A stretch of DNA of 64,000 nucleotides from Siderastrea siderea (GCA_964030785.1 OZ034968.1:21793186-21857185); one strand, 5' to 3'; positions 46,102 to 58,118 are shown, counted from the first letter of the stretch. Numbers and translations are program-made. The notes: generated from the sequence alone by a model not told the origin.

Positions 46102-47480
46102 CTAATCTTCATTTCAGCTCTTTTGAGTGAGTAGCTCTCTCCTTTCCAATGATACCAAACGACACCACATATGCGGTTGAAATCTTTCCGTGGTAATAGG
46201 GTCCGTTCAGGTTAGAGTGAAGACAGGTGTCAAAACACCACGCCCCTTTGCGGTAAGCAGCACACTGATTGCTATAGTTGTCATTATCCTGATCTTTGGT
46301 TGAAAATGGGTGTCCACGATGATAGGAAAGAGAATCACCAGCGGGCCTTAAAAACAAAACAAAACAAACAAGAAAAAAAGAAGCTTAGACCTGCGTTATC
46401 TGATGACTTCAACGTTCACTTTCAAGCGATTCCGAAGTTATTCTTTGACTAAAAAATGACTATAACAAAGCATTTCAGAACGGTGGTCGTTAAGGGAGAT
46501 GGATGCTTGAGTGAGATTTTATTGCATTTTGTGATCAAGGCAATTGATCATATTGTTATGCCGTAATGAAGAGTAATAAACGATTCCTAGAGTAAGAAGC
46601 ACTCGATTCCTCTATGCCAAAAACACATAACAATTCAGTCCTGAATCCACGTGCACCGAAACAAACCATGAAATGAATAACAAAGAGACGAACGAGTGGG
46701 GGTGGAGGGGTAACAGGTTAGGATGGGTTCAGAGTTTCGGAACTAAGAAGTGCTAATCTTAATTGCGATGACGAAAGTATTAACATCCACGACTGGACGG
46801 ACGTTCATTATGGGAATACCTGAGTAAGTTCCAATCCCTAACTGATACTTAGAGCTCTCACTCGTTACAGCAAACATGTCATACTCAGCAAAGGCTGTTT
46901 TTCCCGGGGTGTCGTCAAGATCCACACGAAGCTTGTATCGTTCGCTTTTGGTCAGGCGGTAAATCTTATCCAGTCCGAGCCAAAACTCGCCATTGAGGTT
47001 ACCAAAGCCAAGTTTGTAGTCGTTACAGCCGCGATAGAAATCAGCCGAGCCGTCCAGTCTTTTTTTTTAACCCCGTCCACCCCCCCACCAGGTGAGGTTT
47101 GGTCACAGAACACATCAAAGGCACCTAAGCCATCAGGGTCGATTGCGTAAACACCGCTGATCCTGTCACCAGATTTGTATACCTCAGCACAATTTTTTTT
47201 ATAGTGCTGCAAACCTGGAGATGAAGATGAAAGAAATGAAGATAGTCATTGTCCTTCGTGATTGCCGTGAATCATGGTTCGTGGTTTCAAAATTAATAAC
47301 TGACAGCTGAGGGTCTTTATAGCCGTAATGCGTTTTCTTGACGCATTACCTAATTTGGTAACAAACGTTACACGTTTATATTAGTCATTTGAAGTTTTTG
47401 TGAAGTTTGAATCTGCATGAGACGAACTTTCGCATTCGTTAATAAGATTGTTTTTCCAATGGCTTGGATTTACTTTAACA

Positions 47481-49138
47481 CTACAAAGGTTCTTATAATG
47501 ATTCGAGTGAGGCCTTATAGGCTACTGTACTGGTTTATTGGTCGGAGCTTTTGCCGATCTACGGCATCATCAGGGACTGGGAAAATATTCCGCAGTACAA
47601 AATTTTATGATAAAGTTGTAGCGTAGGTGACCCGAGTAATTATATGGCGATCGGTAATGAACAATAAATAATTAGTAGGTACAAATAATGGAGATAGCGA
47701 GAGTAATAAATGATATATCATAAGTTAAAAAAAGATTAGTTCTGACGAGGACAAAAGATCTCTGAGTTCAATGCATTCCTCTCAGCTGGAGTTGAGTTCT
47801 GGTTTGTACTTTCGTATGTAAAATGCTTCAAACAATCGTAAGTTGACTGGTCTCTTTCTTTCGCAATTATCTTGACATCGTTGCTTTCGTTGTTAGTTGC
47901 CCTTTGACATGTTAGGATGTGTTTCTTTACTGAGAAATTGTCATTGTTTAGGTGTTCTCTTAGGCGAGCATGGATAAATCGTAGAGCCCTTGAACCCATG
48001 CTAAAGAACGTTCCCGCGCACCTCGAGAACAGCTTTGAGCTCATTGAATGCATACAAGCTGGAGACCTCAACACCAACAAGCCATTACCTTACCCTTGCA
48101 ACTTCGATGTCATATCCCTATATACGTCCATACGCATCCAAGAAGCCGTCGACAACGCTGTCAGTAGGATTGCGAACTCCATATCCATCTCCCCAGACAA
48201 GATGTCACAGACCTTCTCACTGTCGCGCTCCACAACATGTACTTCACCTTTGAAGATCAAATATTCCGCCAAACAGAAGGCCTACCCATGGGCTCCGGCA
48301 TATCAGGCATCTTAGCCATACTGTTCATGGACAAATTAGAAAACATCGCGCTCTCCTCACACCGACTCATTAGTCCACACAAGAGAAATGTTGATGACAT
48401 GATGTCATCTACCTCCAAACAAGAATGGCGACCGAATTTCACCACACCATGGAGTTTGACTGGAGTTTGAGATCGAGAAACCCACCGCATCACCAGATGG
48501 CCTCTCCCTATCACTCCTAGACTTCAAAGTCATTATCTCTGAAAACTGTGAAAGCTCCTTTGAGTTCTACGAAAAGTCAGCAAAAAAGCCACTATTTGTA
48601 CACCATCAATTAGCCCTACCAAGAAACTCGAAAGTCAACTCCATCCGCAACGAACAAAAACATATACAACAGTCAACTGAGATGCTCCACTTGCAAAGCA
48701 TCCGAAAAACACGACCGAGCATTCGATGACATCCTACACCTTAATGGATACCCAGAAAACGTCATAGATGGAACTAAACGCCCCAGAAACACCAACAAGA
48801 CCATCAAATTCCTAACATAAAAATGGTCATACCTCAAAATTCCATTCATCTCAAAACGACTAGACCACAAAATCACCAAGTTCATCCGCAGAGAAGGCTT
48901 CCCAGTACGTGTCGCCCACAAACACTGAGGCGAGTTCTCTCTAACCACACTAAAGCTACAGAGCGCAGATTCACCAGAGCCAACTGCCCCATCTCAAATA
49001 CCAACTTATGCCTACGGAGAAACACTGTATACCAAATCACATGCAATAAATGTAATGTACAGTAGCTTAAGGCCTCACTCGAATCATTATAAGATTATAA
49101 GGTGCTACTGAAGAACAATATGGCCTACTACAAAGGTT
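47481..49138. mobile_element. Degenerate Penelope-like retroelement in pseudogene intron
   Basis: The plus strand (about 47985-48470) has Penelope-type reverse transcriptase motifs: CNFDVISLYTSIRIQEAV, DQIFRQTEGLPMGSGISG, AILFMDKLE and a VDD box. Around 48960-49065 is the Cys-rich linker (ANCPISNTNLCL ... VYQITCNKCNVQ) that normally precedes the GIY-YIG endonuclease, which is cut off here. The missing GIY-YIG end (RFIHARLREHLNNDNFSVKKHI) lies inverted at about 47985-47745. The outer ends 47493-47530 and 49057-49092 are inverted copies of each other, and CTACAAAGGTT stands on both sides (47481-47491, 49128-49138) as a probable target duplication. Many stops: inactive. Confidence 0.75.
47541..47580 (-). 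ncRNA. Hammerhead-ribozyme-like motif of the Penelope element
   Basis: On the minus strand CTGATGA is followed by a GCCG-TAGAT-CGGC hairpin and then AAAAGC, which resembles the hammerhead core (CUGAUGA, stem II, GAAA) with the first G changed. Penelope-like elements are known to carry hammerheads in their terminal repeats. The altered core suggests it no longer cleaves. Confidence 0.35.
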
Positions 49139-49272
49139 AACATTATTATAAGATGCTGCTGAAGAACAATATGGCCTTCTACAAAGGTTAACATTAACAA
49201 AGGTTAAGCGCAGTTTCACTCAAACGTAGTAACAAACATCACACTTTGAGCGCCAAACAACACGTAACAGCC

Positions 49273-49633
49273 TGTCAAGCCTTAATTGTTTCTGTGGGAT
49301 CTAGTTTGCGCGTATTGCGGACCTGCATTCCCATGATTCTTTTTGGGCAGGTTTCACCATGTGGTTGGGTCTGTGATTTTTGGAGATATATTTTCCTTTA
49401 TATCTAGATGTCCAATTGTATAAGGTACCTAAGTTGTTTTGTATTTGCTTATTTTGCATTTATTTCGATTTATTTCGTTTCAGTGCTATTTAGTTACCGC
49501 TATTTCAGTTTTTGTTTTAGAACCCCGTGATTATGTTTATTTATGGACCGAGTGTGTGTTAAACTCAAACAGTTTGGAATAAACTATTTTCTGTAAGCTA
49601 AATGGAGCTTATAGTTTCATTTGTTTCATGACA
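49273..49633. mobile_element. Possible solo LTR
   Basis: A 361-bp insertion absent from the intact gene's intron. It starts TGTCA and ends TGACA, the short inverted ends of LTRs, and has AATAAA at about 49578 near its right end, as an LTR poly(A) signal would. No clear target duplication was seen. Confidence 0.4.
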
Positions 49634-50152
49634 GAACATGTAACATTTGATACCAAATTAGGTCATTTTCCTTGGCGTGGCCACGCCTAGATAAAAACGA
49701 CGGGATTAAGCATATGCCGGATACCTTTCTCATTTCAGGCCTCCAAGCCAAGCGATCAAACTGTTTATTTGCTGCCCGCACAGGGCAGTGAGCCTAAATC
49801 GGCCGCGAGAATCGATTCATGGATTTCTCGTTATTTAACTGGGGTGTCTGTTTGTCGAGATTCTTGAACCAACCGTGGCCTCATTTTTTAAAAAAACGTT
49901 TCACTGGAAAGAGAAACACTGTTGTCTCCTTTCTTTGTTAAGTTCCTGATGTCTTTCTGAATCTCATCCAATTGTTTTTTCATTCCCAAGATGATATCCT
50001 CGATGTTCTTGTTAGGTCCAGCGTAGAAACTGTTGTAAATGTTACATGGCGTCTCTTTCGGACCCGAACTGATTCTAGTTTTGTGATGTCACTGAATTTA
50101 CCACTTTGCCTTGCATTAAGAAAACGACGCAGACAAGGAAGGCAGAGGACAT

Positions 50153-50539
50153 GATGCCACTGCAGGTCTTCACCTGATCACGTTAATGTGGAATAAAATC
50201 GAGATGGAGAGAAAACTAGCTAAGACTGGTTTTGTTTCAACGGTAAGCTGAGACCGCGCAGTGGATGCGCTTGTTGCACTAATGCGCTCTGTCTATCAGA
50301 TAGTTTCAACCCGTCAAGAATAAGATGGAGACATTCACCTTGACAAAAGCAAGGGCTGAGACACGCTTTACTTTCCCACTCGTGCCCATAGTCACCAGAA
50401 ACGTGCTCCTGGCTTTCATGAGACCATGAGGTATGTCATGATTTATATTGTTACGTCACCTACCTCACGTGGTCTTTTTTCAGCATCTTTCATGGTCTCA
50501 AGAAAAACAGGTTCACGGGTGTATTTAGCTCGCTCAAAA
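50153..50539. other. Upstream flank of the fibrinogen pseudogene
   Basis: No feature recognised. Confidence 0.4.
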
Positions 50540-50668
50540 CGCTGAAATTGTTGCGAGTGGAAAGAACTATTTCAATATTGCGTTTATGCCTCAGCGTCCG
50601 AAAAAGAAGCAACCAATCCGAAACTCAAATCTCTTCTTGTGTCAGCGAATGGATTCAGGTTCCACTTA

Positions 50669-50752
50669 GTCTCCCAGGCAGCCACTTTTTAGCTCGTCAC
50701 GCAACGCTCCTTTGCGTGACAAGCCTAAAAAGGCTGCCTAGGAGACCATTAG
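50669..50752. mobile_element. Short foldback element
   Basis: The arms AGTCTCCCAGGCAGCC and GGCTGCCTAGGAGAC plus inner GTCACGCAA / TTGCGTGAC make an almost complete hairpin. The paralogous site at about 53556 lacks it. Confidence 0.6.
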
Positions 50753-51376
50753 GAATCGATGCATGCACAATACACGCAATGCTGTGAGGGTTTTTATAGT
50801 AAATAAAAGAACTAAATTTTTGAAAATGGACTTCAAATGCACCCTATTTACTTTTCGCACGGGGTGGAAAGTTCATTGTTTATTGTTTCCATTTGTTGAG
50901 GCCTTTGCGACCACTTGACTCCAGAACCCTTCTCATTTGCATATCTGAGGGAGCGAAGCCGCTCTGGGGTCGAGAATGCTTTGCGACTGATTGACGCAAA
51001 AGCGAACAGGGAACAACGCTATTGTTGTTGAGAGACTATGAACGATACGAATAGGGATATAAAAATAACAAAATATGTAAAAAGAAATCAATCAAGCAAT
51101 CGAAAATCACTCAAAACTGGGTTTAGATTAGAGAGAGACACTTGTATCAGGACCTGCTCGCATGTATTTTGTTTTTCATTGAGTTCCAATCATCCGTCAG
51201 TATATAATACATTGATATCTAAAGATTGGTCTTGATTTGATTGAGTATTGAAATTATTTGTCGATACCACCCAGAAATTTACGAAGATGAGGAAGAGGTG
51301 CGTAACGTATAACTTGCGTGACAGTTACGTGACTGGATCAGAAGTTGGTCACTAACGTGCCAATCAATAGGACGTG

Positions 51377-51408
51377 GGGGGAAGGAGGGGGGGGGGGGGG
51401 GGGGGAGG
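51377..51408. repeat. Poly-G tract
   Basis: A run of G with few interruptions. Confidence 0.9.
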
Positions 51409-51511
51409 CGGTGTTTTCAATTCCGACTCGTTAATGAACATAAAGAAGTAAAATCCGAGTTTCTGTCTGGCTTTATGAGGTTGTATTGTCTGACGTAATC
51501 TTGAAAACGCG

Positions 51512-51912
51512 TACCGTATTTACTCGATTAAACGCCGCGGCGTTTATTAAATTTTTAGCGTTTCCGATGCGGCGTTTATTTCAAAGTCCTTATTTCTTAA
51601 ATCACCCACAACAATTACGGTAAATCATTTGTAAATATTATGTAAAACAGAAACATGTTTAAAGATCCGATGTATCGCTTTTTTGCTGAGTTAGAATCGT
51701 AATTGTATGGATTGTGACATGTACAACGTTCATGTGTAGATCAGCCAAATTGTACTGTACTTGTTATTTTTTTCTTATAATCCTCAAATAAACACCGCAT
51801 TCTTCTGATTGGGTGCGGCGTTTATTCGAGGGCGGCGTTTATTGGTAATTTTGCTTCCACTGCGGCGTTTAATCGAGGGTGGCGTTTAATCGAGCCGTGA
51901 AATACGGTAATA
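51512..51912. mobile_element. MITE, TACCGTATTTxCTCGATTAAACG family, copy 2
   Basis: The left end TACCGTATTTACTCGATTAAACGCC pairs with the right end GGCGTTTAATCGAGCCGTGAAATACGGTA. Several inner GGCGTTTA words alternate in orientation. The paralogous site at about 54010 is uninterrupted, so this is a real insertion; the ends suggest a TA target. Confidence 0.75.
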
Positions 51913-52500
51913 CACAGCGAATCCTCCAGTGGTAAGTATTGAAATAATCTGAGGCGTACAGCTTATTTTAATTAATGTGGCTAAATGTGGAACAATTCAG
52001 CAGAGCGAACAAATGGGTATTCTCCCTTGTGACAAATTAACGTTAGCTAGTACCGTTTTACTGAGACTAACTAATTTTTTTCATACAATTTCAGTTGAGG
52101 GCTTGGTTTTGCCGGAGTTAAGGTGTTTTGTGTTTGTAGTTTCAAGAGGCTTTTACCGGCTTACACAGTGAGGCCGATATAAGTTTATAACTTGATAAAT
52201 TCAAAACAGAACTAGTGCCATCGGATGGCTTTATAGTTTAGTTTGTTTTTAACATTATAAGCTTACTTATCCTTAACCTGAGAACTTTAAATCCTTAAGG
52301 TCGTAACCATGATTGCTGGACTCTTTTGAGTTAGGGTTCACGCTAGTTCACGATTAGGCTTTGTGGGTAGTCCTATTTATTGAATTGACTGGAATACGGT
52401 TACTGGTAATTGCGTAATAAAACCACTATAAACGTAAGAAAAACTTGTTAAGGTAAAGGGACGATATCTCATAAGAAAGTGTATAAACTAAATGAAGTAA

Positions 52501-53479
52501 TAAATTGTTAAAGTTTAACCATTTTCTAAATACAAATAACTTATTGTATATGCGTCCTTCGGGGGATGAATAGAAATAATGTAGTGCTCATTTTCCCAAT
52601 ATTCCCTCTCTAAAGGCAAACTTACACTGTCAGTAGGGAAAGGTAACCCGTCGATGATTCAGTTCCAAGAGAAATCGTTATTCCATTATTCCCGACAAAC
52701 CAAGGCCATTATTCCACTGCAAAAAGGCCATTATTACATTATTCCACTTCAAGAAATTTCCATTTCCGTTATTGTTATTCCGTTATTCCCCTTCAAAACC
52801 TGAGCGTCAATTAAAATTTGTCCAAACTACGCAGTGAAGCTAACCATGTGTGCTCTCCTTTCCAGGAACGCTCGATTTTGTTGAGCCCGTAGACTAGGGC
52901 TCCAACAAAAAAAGAGAAGTTGAGTCGTTTTCGTGCTTTATGGTCCCGCCCTAACGTTTTTGTTGTCGACTCTAGAAAATCTTCCCGAATTACTACATGA
53001 GATGCAATTCTCCCTCACAGCCGGAATAAAAGGAGACGAGGTACGATGCACCGCAGCCAGTGAAATGTTTTAATGCGTTTGAAAGTTCAGTTATGCGGAG
53101 ACAAAGGAAATTCTTCTATTTCTTCCTTCAAGCCCCACCTCCTTCATATGAAGATTCTCGTGGGGGTATTTAGACAAAAACAGCAGTAGGGTCAGCGCCT
53201 AGCAGTCAATATTGCCAACTGTTTTTTTTTAAGACTCCAAGCTTGGCAGTTTTATAATAGTGTCCTCGGGCAAAATGTTCCATTCCCTTATAGTATGGGG
53301 GAAGGAAGAATACTTTAAATTATTTACAATTTCACTGCATGTTGGACCAGTTCATGCTGGGTATTTTTCTGTAAATATTAAAACCCGTTGTAAACGAAAA
53401 AGCTCAGATAATGAGGACCCTAGACTCACGCGTTAACTCCTGAAAGTCGAATAAATAGAGCTAACCTTTTCTAATGGCG
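52501..53479. other. Spacer between duplication copies
   Basis: A block at about 52640-52800 repeats variants of CCGTTATTCC / CCATTATTCC. No gene seen. Confidence 0.5.
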
Positions 53480-54480
53480 ACATGAATTCCAAACTGAGAG
53501 GAACCAAACCGACACTAAAATCTCTTCTTGTGTAAGCGATGGATTCAGGTTCCACTTTTTTGTAGAATGGCTGAATGTAGTGGAAACCCGTGCGTGCAAA
53601 ATATAAACAATATTGTGGTGGTATGTGAATTTAAAACAAAAGAACTAAATCTTTGAAGTTTCATCTCCAAACGCACCTTGCCTACTACGGCCACGACTCT
53701 ACGCAGGCTAGAAAAAAAAAACCAAAAACAAAAAATAAAGTTGATTGTTTCTCTTGTTGATGCTTCTGCGACTGATCGACTCAAAAGCAAATAGAGAACA
53801 GTGCAATTGCTGTTTATTGATTACTACCTGAAGAAATGCGAACGTTGCGTGACGGTTGCATGACAGAACCGGAAGTTAACTTGGCTCCAGTCTCCATCTG
53901 CCAATAAATAAGGAAGCCGGCGTTTTTCTTTCCCGAATCGTTATTGAACCATAAAGTTATAAACCTAGTTTATCTCTGGCTTATGAGGTTGTAGTGTCTG
54001 ACGTAATCTTCAAGAGGAGGAATACAAAGCGAAACCTCCAGTTCATAAAGGTAAGTATTCATATAACCTGCTAGATGTATAATTTTCGTGTGGGACGATT
54101 CAGTGGAGCGAACGAATGGCTATTCTCCCTTCTCACATATAAATACTACTGCCAGAATAACATTTGACTGAGACTAGCTGGTGTTTTTTGTTTTCTCATA
54201 CAAATTCGATTGGGGATTTGGTTTAAGTTAAGGTATTTTTGTGTTTGTAGTTTCAAGAGGCTTTTACCGGCTTACATAGTGAGGCCAGTATCAGATTTTA
54301 ACTTGATGAATTCAAAACAGAAATGCAATGTCATGACATAACTCGGTTTAAGCTTTATAATTTGGTTCGGTTTTTAACATTTCGTATTATTATAATCTGA
54401 AAACTAAAAACTTTAAATCCTTAAAGTTATAACCCCGATTGCTCGACACTTTGAGTAAGGGTTATCCAGTTTGCAATTAG
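53480..54480. repeat. Diverged segmental duplication, copy 2
   Basis: The shorter partner of 50540-52500, without the two inserted elements. It shows the pre-insertion sequence around both sites. Confidence 0.65.
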
Positions 54481-56810
54481 ATATTATATGTTGAATTTTG
54501 TCCTTCTGTGACGTGAATCACGCACGAAGCAACAGCTTTGACAACAAAAAGACAGTCAACTCTTGGCTCGCGGATACCTCGCCAATACGGACCCCTACCG
54601 TCGTTGATAAAAAACCTTTCACTTTTACGGACATACGGACACTTTTCTCGATCCCGAGGATTTATGCTAGCAGACATCGAGCGGCATACATACATACATG
54701 ACAATGAAAATCTTCTTCTTCCGTTTTTGATTTCGCCTTTGTCTTTTTGGATGGGGTTATACTTTTTCTTCGGACGTTAATTCTTAATATCTCATCTGAC
54801 TGCAATTTCCAGCCCTATGCCATCTCCGCGTTTGATTCTTTTTTCACAAATTTCTGCCTTCGCTTTGTAGTTTAGACCTATTTAAAAACGATGGCACAGT
54901 TCTCAATTAACCCCTGGTTATATATAGCATCAATGCTTTGATTATCTTTCCGAATGTAGCTACTGTTTAGTGATGGAGAAGTAGGAGGTAGACACAGGGC
55001 CGGCATGAACGATATTTTTAAGGACAAAATGTAGTCTTAGTGACTGTTCAGGTTCTTACTTGAAAGAAATGTTAAGCACTCATTGAAGAAAACAATAAGT
55101 CGGTAAAGAATAGATTCTCCAGTTATACTTAAGTATACAAAGAAGCTTATGTAATTTCTGTTAGTTTGAGCTCTTTCCATGCAAAAGCGGCTCTGTAGTT
55201 GGTACTGCAGTCAACCTAAATGTAAAGGAAGCATGTAATCTTTACTTTAAATACATTTTTAAGGATTGTTTCTCGCACTCCACAATTACGGACTCCCGCA
55301 AAAACGGAAACTAAATCGCGGTCCCAAGTAATGACTGTATGCAAATTTGACTTATTGTTGCTCGATTTATTTAGCTTTAAAGTTTGCTTAATGCAATTGA
55401 GTAACTACTGATTCATTAAAGTCTTTTATCCCCGTAGTGTTCGATGTCTTATTCGACTGATTTAAGTTTGTGATGTAGGCCGGTTTTAATTTTGGGGCTA
55501 TTAATCACAAATATTGTAAAGTGTCACCAAAAATATCAAGTGAAAGTACTTTAAAAGCTGTGTGGTTATAGAGCTGTCTTGAGTTAATTTTATGCACAGC
55601 GTTTTTGTGGCTGGCATTCTCTCTCTTGGATTCTGTATCCTGGTAATCAAAGAAGGGTACATAGTTCCTCCAAGAAAGTAGCTTATTTCATATTTTCCAC
55701 ACAATAAACGCGGTTGTGTTTTGTGCGTAACTAATTCGTACCTATTTGTCACACGAGTTTTGGTATCACTCAAACAATGATCAATATACCGTGGATACCG
55801 TAGGCCGTGATATTTTCGTTTCCAGTTTGTCTCTTTATATACATAAACTTTAACAGTAAACACTACAAGGCGAAAACAACTTCATTCATAATGTTATTCT
55901 GTTATAATTCAATGCTTGTCCTACACGTTCATGTTCGCTAGCTGCAACTGCTACGCTGTAATAAGACTAAAAAGCAAGTAACGTTCATTGCGAACATAAC
56001 TTACAACAACATCAAAGTTTAAGGCCTTTTTCTGTGTTGCTTGAGTTTTTCACTGGTAAGAACAAAAGACATTAAATACCAAGGTCAATTTTCTTTGCCT
56101 TCTTGAAGCCTTTCTGCTTGTGGTATTTCAGCATGTCAACTTCAACTATTAGCTTTATTTAAAAAGTTTCTTAGTAATACGTATATGTATACGTTTACGA
56201 GCAGAACTGCCCCTTCTGATTTCTAGCTTTTTGCCGCTGAAAGCGTGCATTTTATAAATAACTTATAGCTGGAAATATATCGACAATAACAAGCCAAGAT
56301 TACAACATAACTTTGACAATACAGGCCTTTATGCATATACTCGTGGCAGAATTGATGATGAAAAAAATGATGACCGGAGACGGTGAAGCCACCAGCCTGG
56401 CCACAAATGTGATCTGGGGAGGGCTATGTAATGAGGTAGGAGAAGGCGACGCTTCTTATTTCACAAGCCATTGCCGGGTAGTATTTCACGGATCAAACAA
56501 GTCGGAGCCTGACTATATTTTCCCCAGAAGATTTGATGAGCGTTTGCCTCATCGACGGCTCCAGTCAACAAAATGGAGTCGGCCCGTCAATTTGCACTAC
56601 TACGCGCGGGTACACAGAATCTGAACGCGTCCTGGTGTTGCCTGCATCTCAGGTGCTCAAATGAGAGGGAGAGGTGAAAGTTAGGCGCGTTAAAGCCTAA
56701 TTTCGCTCTTTCGTTTCTCCTTTACTTCCCTTTCTTTGCGAGGGGTTAAATGATTTAGTTTGATTTGTATAAATGTAGAGATTAATTATTTATTCCTTTC
56801 TTCTTAATAG
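54481..56810. other. Intergenic stretch and upstream region of the EEP gene
   Basis: Open frames at 54477-54780, 55501-55863 and 56313-56624 have no recognisable domain. The last bases before 56811 (ttctttcttcttaatag) are a typical acceptor, so a 5' untranslated exon of the next gene probably lies here. Confidence 0.45.
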
Positions 56811-57764
56811 ATGCCCCTCTGCGGCATATGTAAAAAATGCGTCATCGCGGCTTTTGCATGTGTGGTGGTAATTCTACTATTTACATCATACTTTTGGGGA
56901 CGCCTCAGTGTGGATGATAAGTTCTTATTCAGTGCTGTTACCCGGGAAACCGTTAATGAAAGCCAGTCCACCTTAAATGTCGAGAGGAACCTTCGACTGA
57001 TCAGCTATAACTTATGGTGTGACCATTTTAGCCCTCACAGTCTCTGGAACGTTAACGATCGAATTCAAATGCTTGCTGATGGCATCAAGAAATTCGACAT
57101 TGCACTGATCCAGGAGGCGTACATCTTGAATACAGGATTCGCCGTTATTTCAAACTGTGCTTCGCTTTTGGTCAAAGCAATGGAAAAACGTGGGTTTCAC
57201 TACAGAACGTCTGTTACGGATTTCTTAGCCCCTTGTGTCGGAAAAAGCGGTGGTATTGTTATATTTAGCCGCATACCACTTGCAAGAACAATATCAAGAC
57301 AATTTCACAACTATTCTTTTCTACAGAGTGCAGACTACAGAGGTTTTGTCGTTGGAGAATACTTCGTCAACTCTCGACATCTTCATATCATTAACACGCA
57401 TCTAGATCCTCGTCAAGCAAAGACGAGAACGTTGCAAGCCAAGGAACTCACTACGGCAACGAAGAATTTTACCAAGTCTTCTTACCTGATCGTAGGAGGA
57501 GACTTCAACATTGACAATCTCTACCCAACTGTTAGTAACAGCAGTAAGGAATATATAGAGCTGTTAAAAACAATGAATGAAGCTGGTCTTCGGTCTGTGT
57601 TTCCATTAAGACAGGAAACCAACATTGACGGTGGTAATTACGATGCAATATTCACTAGCTCTAATGTTGCAGTAGTGCGGAAAAAGATCATCAAACTTGT
57701 AACGACTAGCAAGGAATTGGTCTCCGATCATTATGGGCTTGCAGTAGAATTCAAGCTATTATAG
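56811..57764 (+). CDS. Membrane-anchored endonuclease/exonuclease/phosphatase-family enzyme (sphingomyelinase-like)
   Basis: A single coding exon of 317 codons. Residues about 9-29 are a hydrophobic membrane segment (VIAAFACVVVILLFTSYFWG) after a short Cys-rich start, suggesting a type II membrane or secreted protein. The rest is an EEP fold with all key motifs: LISYNLWCD (metal-binding Asn), IQEAY (metal Glu), SGGIVIFSR, INTHLDP, GGDFNID (Asp/Asn) and the C-terminal SDHYGL (catalytic Asp-His). The NTHLDP and GGDFNID pattern and the length are like neutral sphingomyelinases and bacterial-type sphingomyelinase C, which cleave sphingomyelin to ceramide, though DNase I-like phosphodiesterases share them. 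The ATG follows directly on a splice acceptor (cttaatag|ATG), so the 5' untranslated part is on another exon. No lesion is seen. Confidence 0.82.
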   Translation: MPLCGICKKCVIAAFACVVVILLFTSYFWGRLSVDDKFLFSAVTRETVNESQSTLNVERNLRLISYNLWCDHFSPHSLWNVNDRIQMLADGIKKFDIALIQEAYILNTGFAVISNCASLLVKAMEKRGFHYRTSVTDFLAPCVGKSGGIVIFSRIPLARTISRQFHNYSFLQSADYRGFVVGEYFVNSRHLHIINTHLDPRQAKTRTLQAKELTTATKNFTKSSYLIVGGDFNIDNLYPTVSNSSKEYIELLKTMNEAGLRSVFPLRQETNIDGGNYDAIFTSSNVAVVRKKIIKLVTTSKELVSDHYGLAVEFKLL

Positions 57765-58118
57765 GAATATTAACAATATTTACTGAGCCGAAATCGTCGA
57801 TAGTGTACTTCCTGTACTATGCGGATGTCCTCTTCCTAAAAAGTCGGAAATGATGCAAACATTAATTGTGTACTTTAATGATCCATTTTTTATATCCAGC
57901 TTTACCCCTACCGCAGCTTAGTACCCAGTCGTTTCTTCTCGCTGAGTCGACTTGGCAAGAGAGCGCCTGGGTAGTAGCTCCTTCCGTGAGAGTGACAGCG
58001 AGTACCCTGGGAGCAAAGGTTTTTTGGTCACTGTTTTTACCACTGGGCGAATAAGTAACGTGCAATTTGCCACCGTTCAGGATCTTGGACGGATAAATTA
58101 AAAATACTGCTTTTTAAA
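57765..58118. other. 3' flank of the EEP gene
   Basis: AATATT-rich just behind the stop; no canonical AATAAA was found within the first 100 bases. No other feature. Confidence 0.45.

Larger units (their letters stand above)
46102..50152 (-). pseudogene. Fibrinogen-related gene, second copy, inactivated
   Basis: Tandem duplicate of the gene at 41597-44588. Exon 1 (50152-49920) has a signal-peptide start (MSSAFLVCVVFLMQGKVVNS), then a TAG, and the coiled-coil part (ILGMKKQLDEIQKDIRNL) follows in a different frame. Exon 2 (about 47217-46820) has an expanded T tract at 47062-47070 that throws the frame after FDVFCDQTSPGGG. Exon 3 (about 46348-46102) lacks one base in the ISTAYVV region compared with the intact copy. 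Its long intron has received a Penelope-like element and a possible solo LTR. Three independent frame lesions make loss of function firm. Confidence 0.85.
50540..52500. repeat. Diverged segmental duplication, copy 1
   Basis: Blocks align in order with 53480-54480: TCTCTTCTTGTG ... GGATTCAGGTTCCACTT (50632 and 53521), GTCTGACGTAATCTT (51489 and 53997), GTATTCTCCCTT-type block, and TTTCAAGAGGCTTTTACCGGCTTACA (52140 and 54249). No open frame is conserved between copies, so the duplicated DNA is probably non-coding. This copy holds two insertions missing in the other (50669-50752 and 51512-51912). Confidence 0.65.

Noticed and set aside
56313..56624. 103-codon frame upstream of the EEP gene
   Set aside because: No recognisable domain, signal peptide or splice phase link to the gene that follows.
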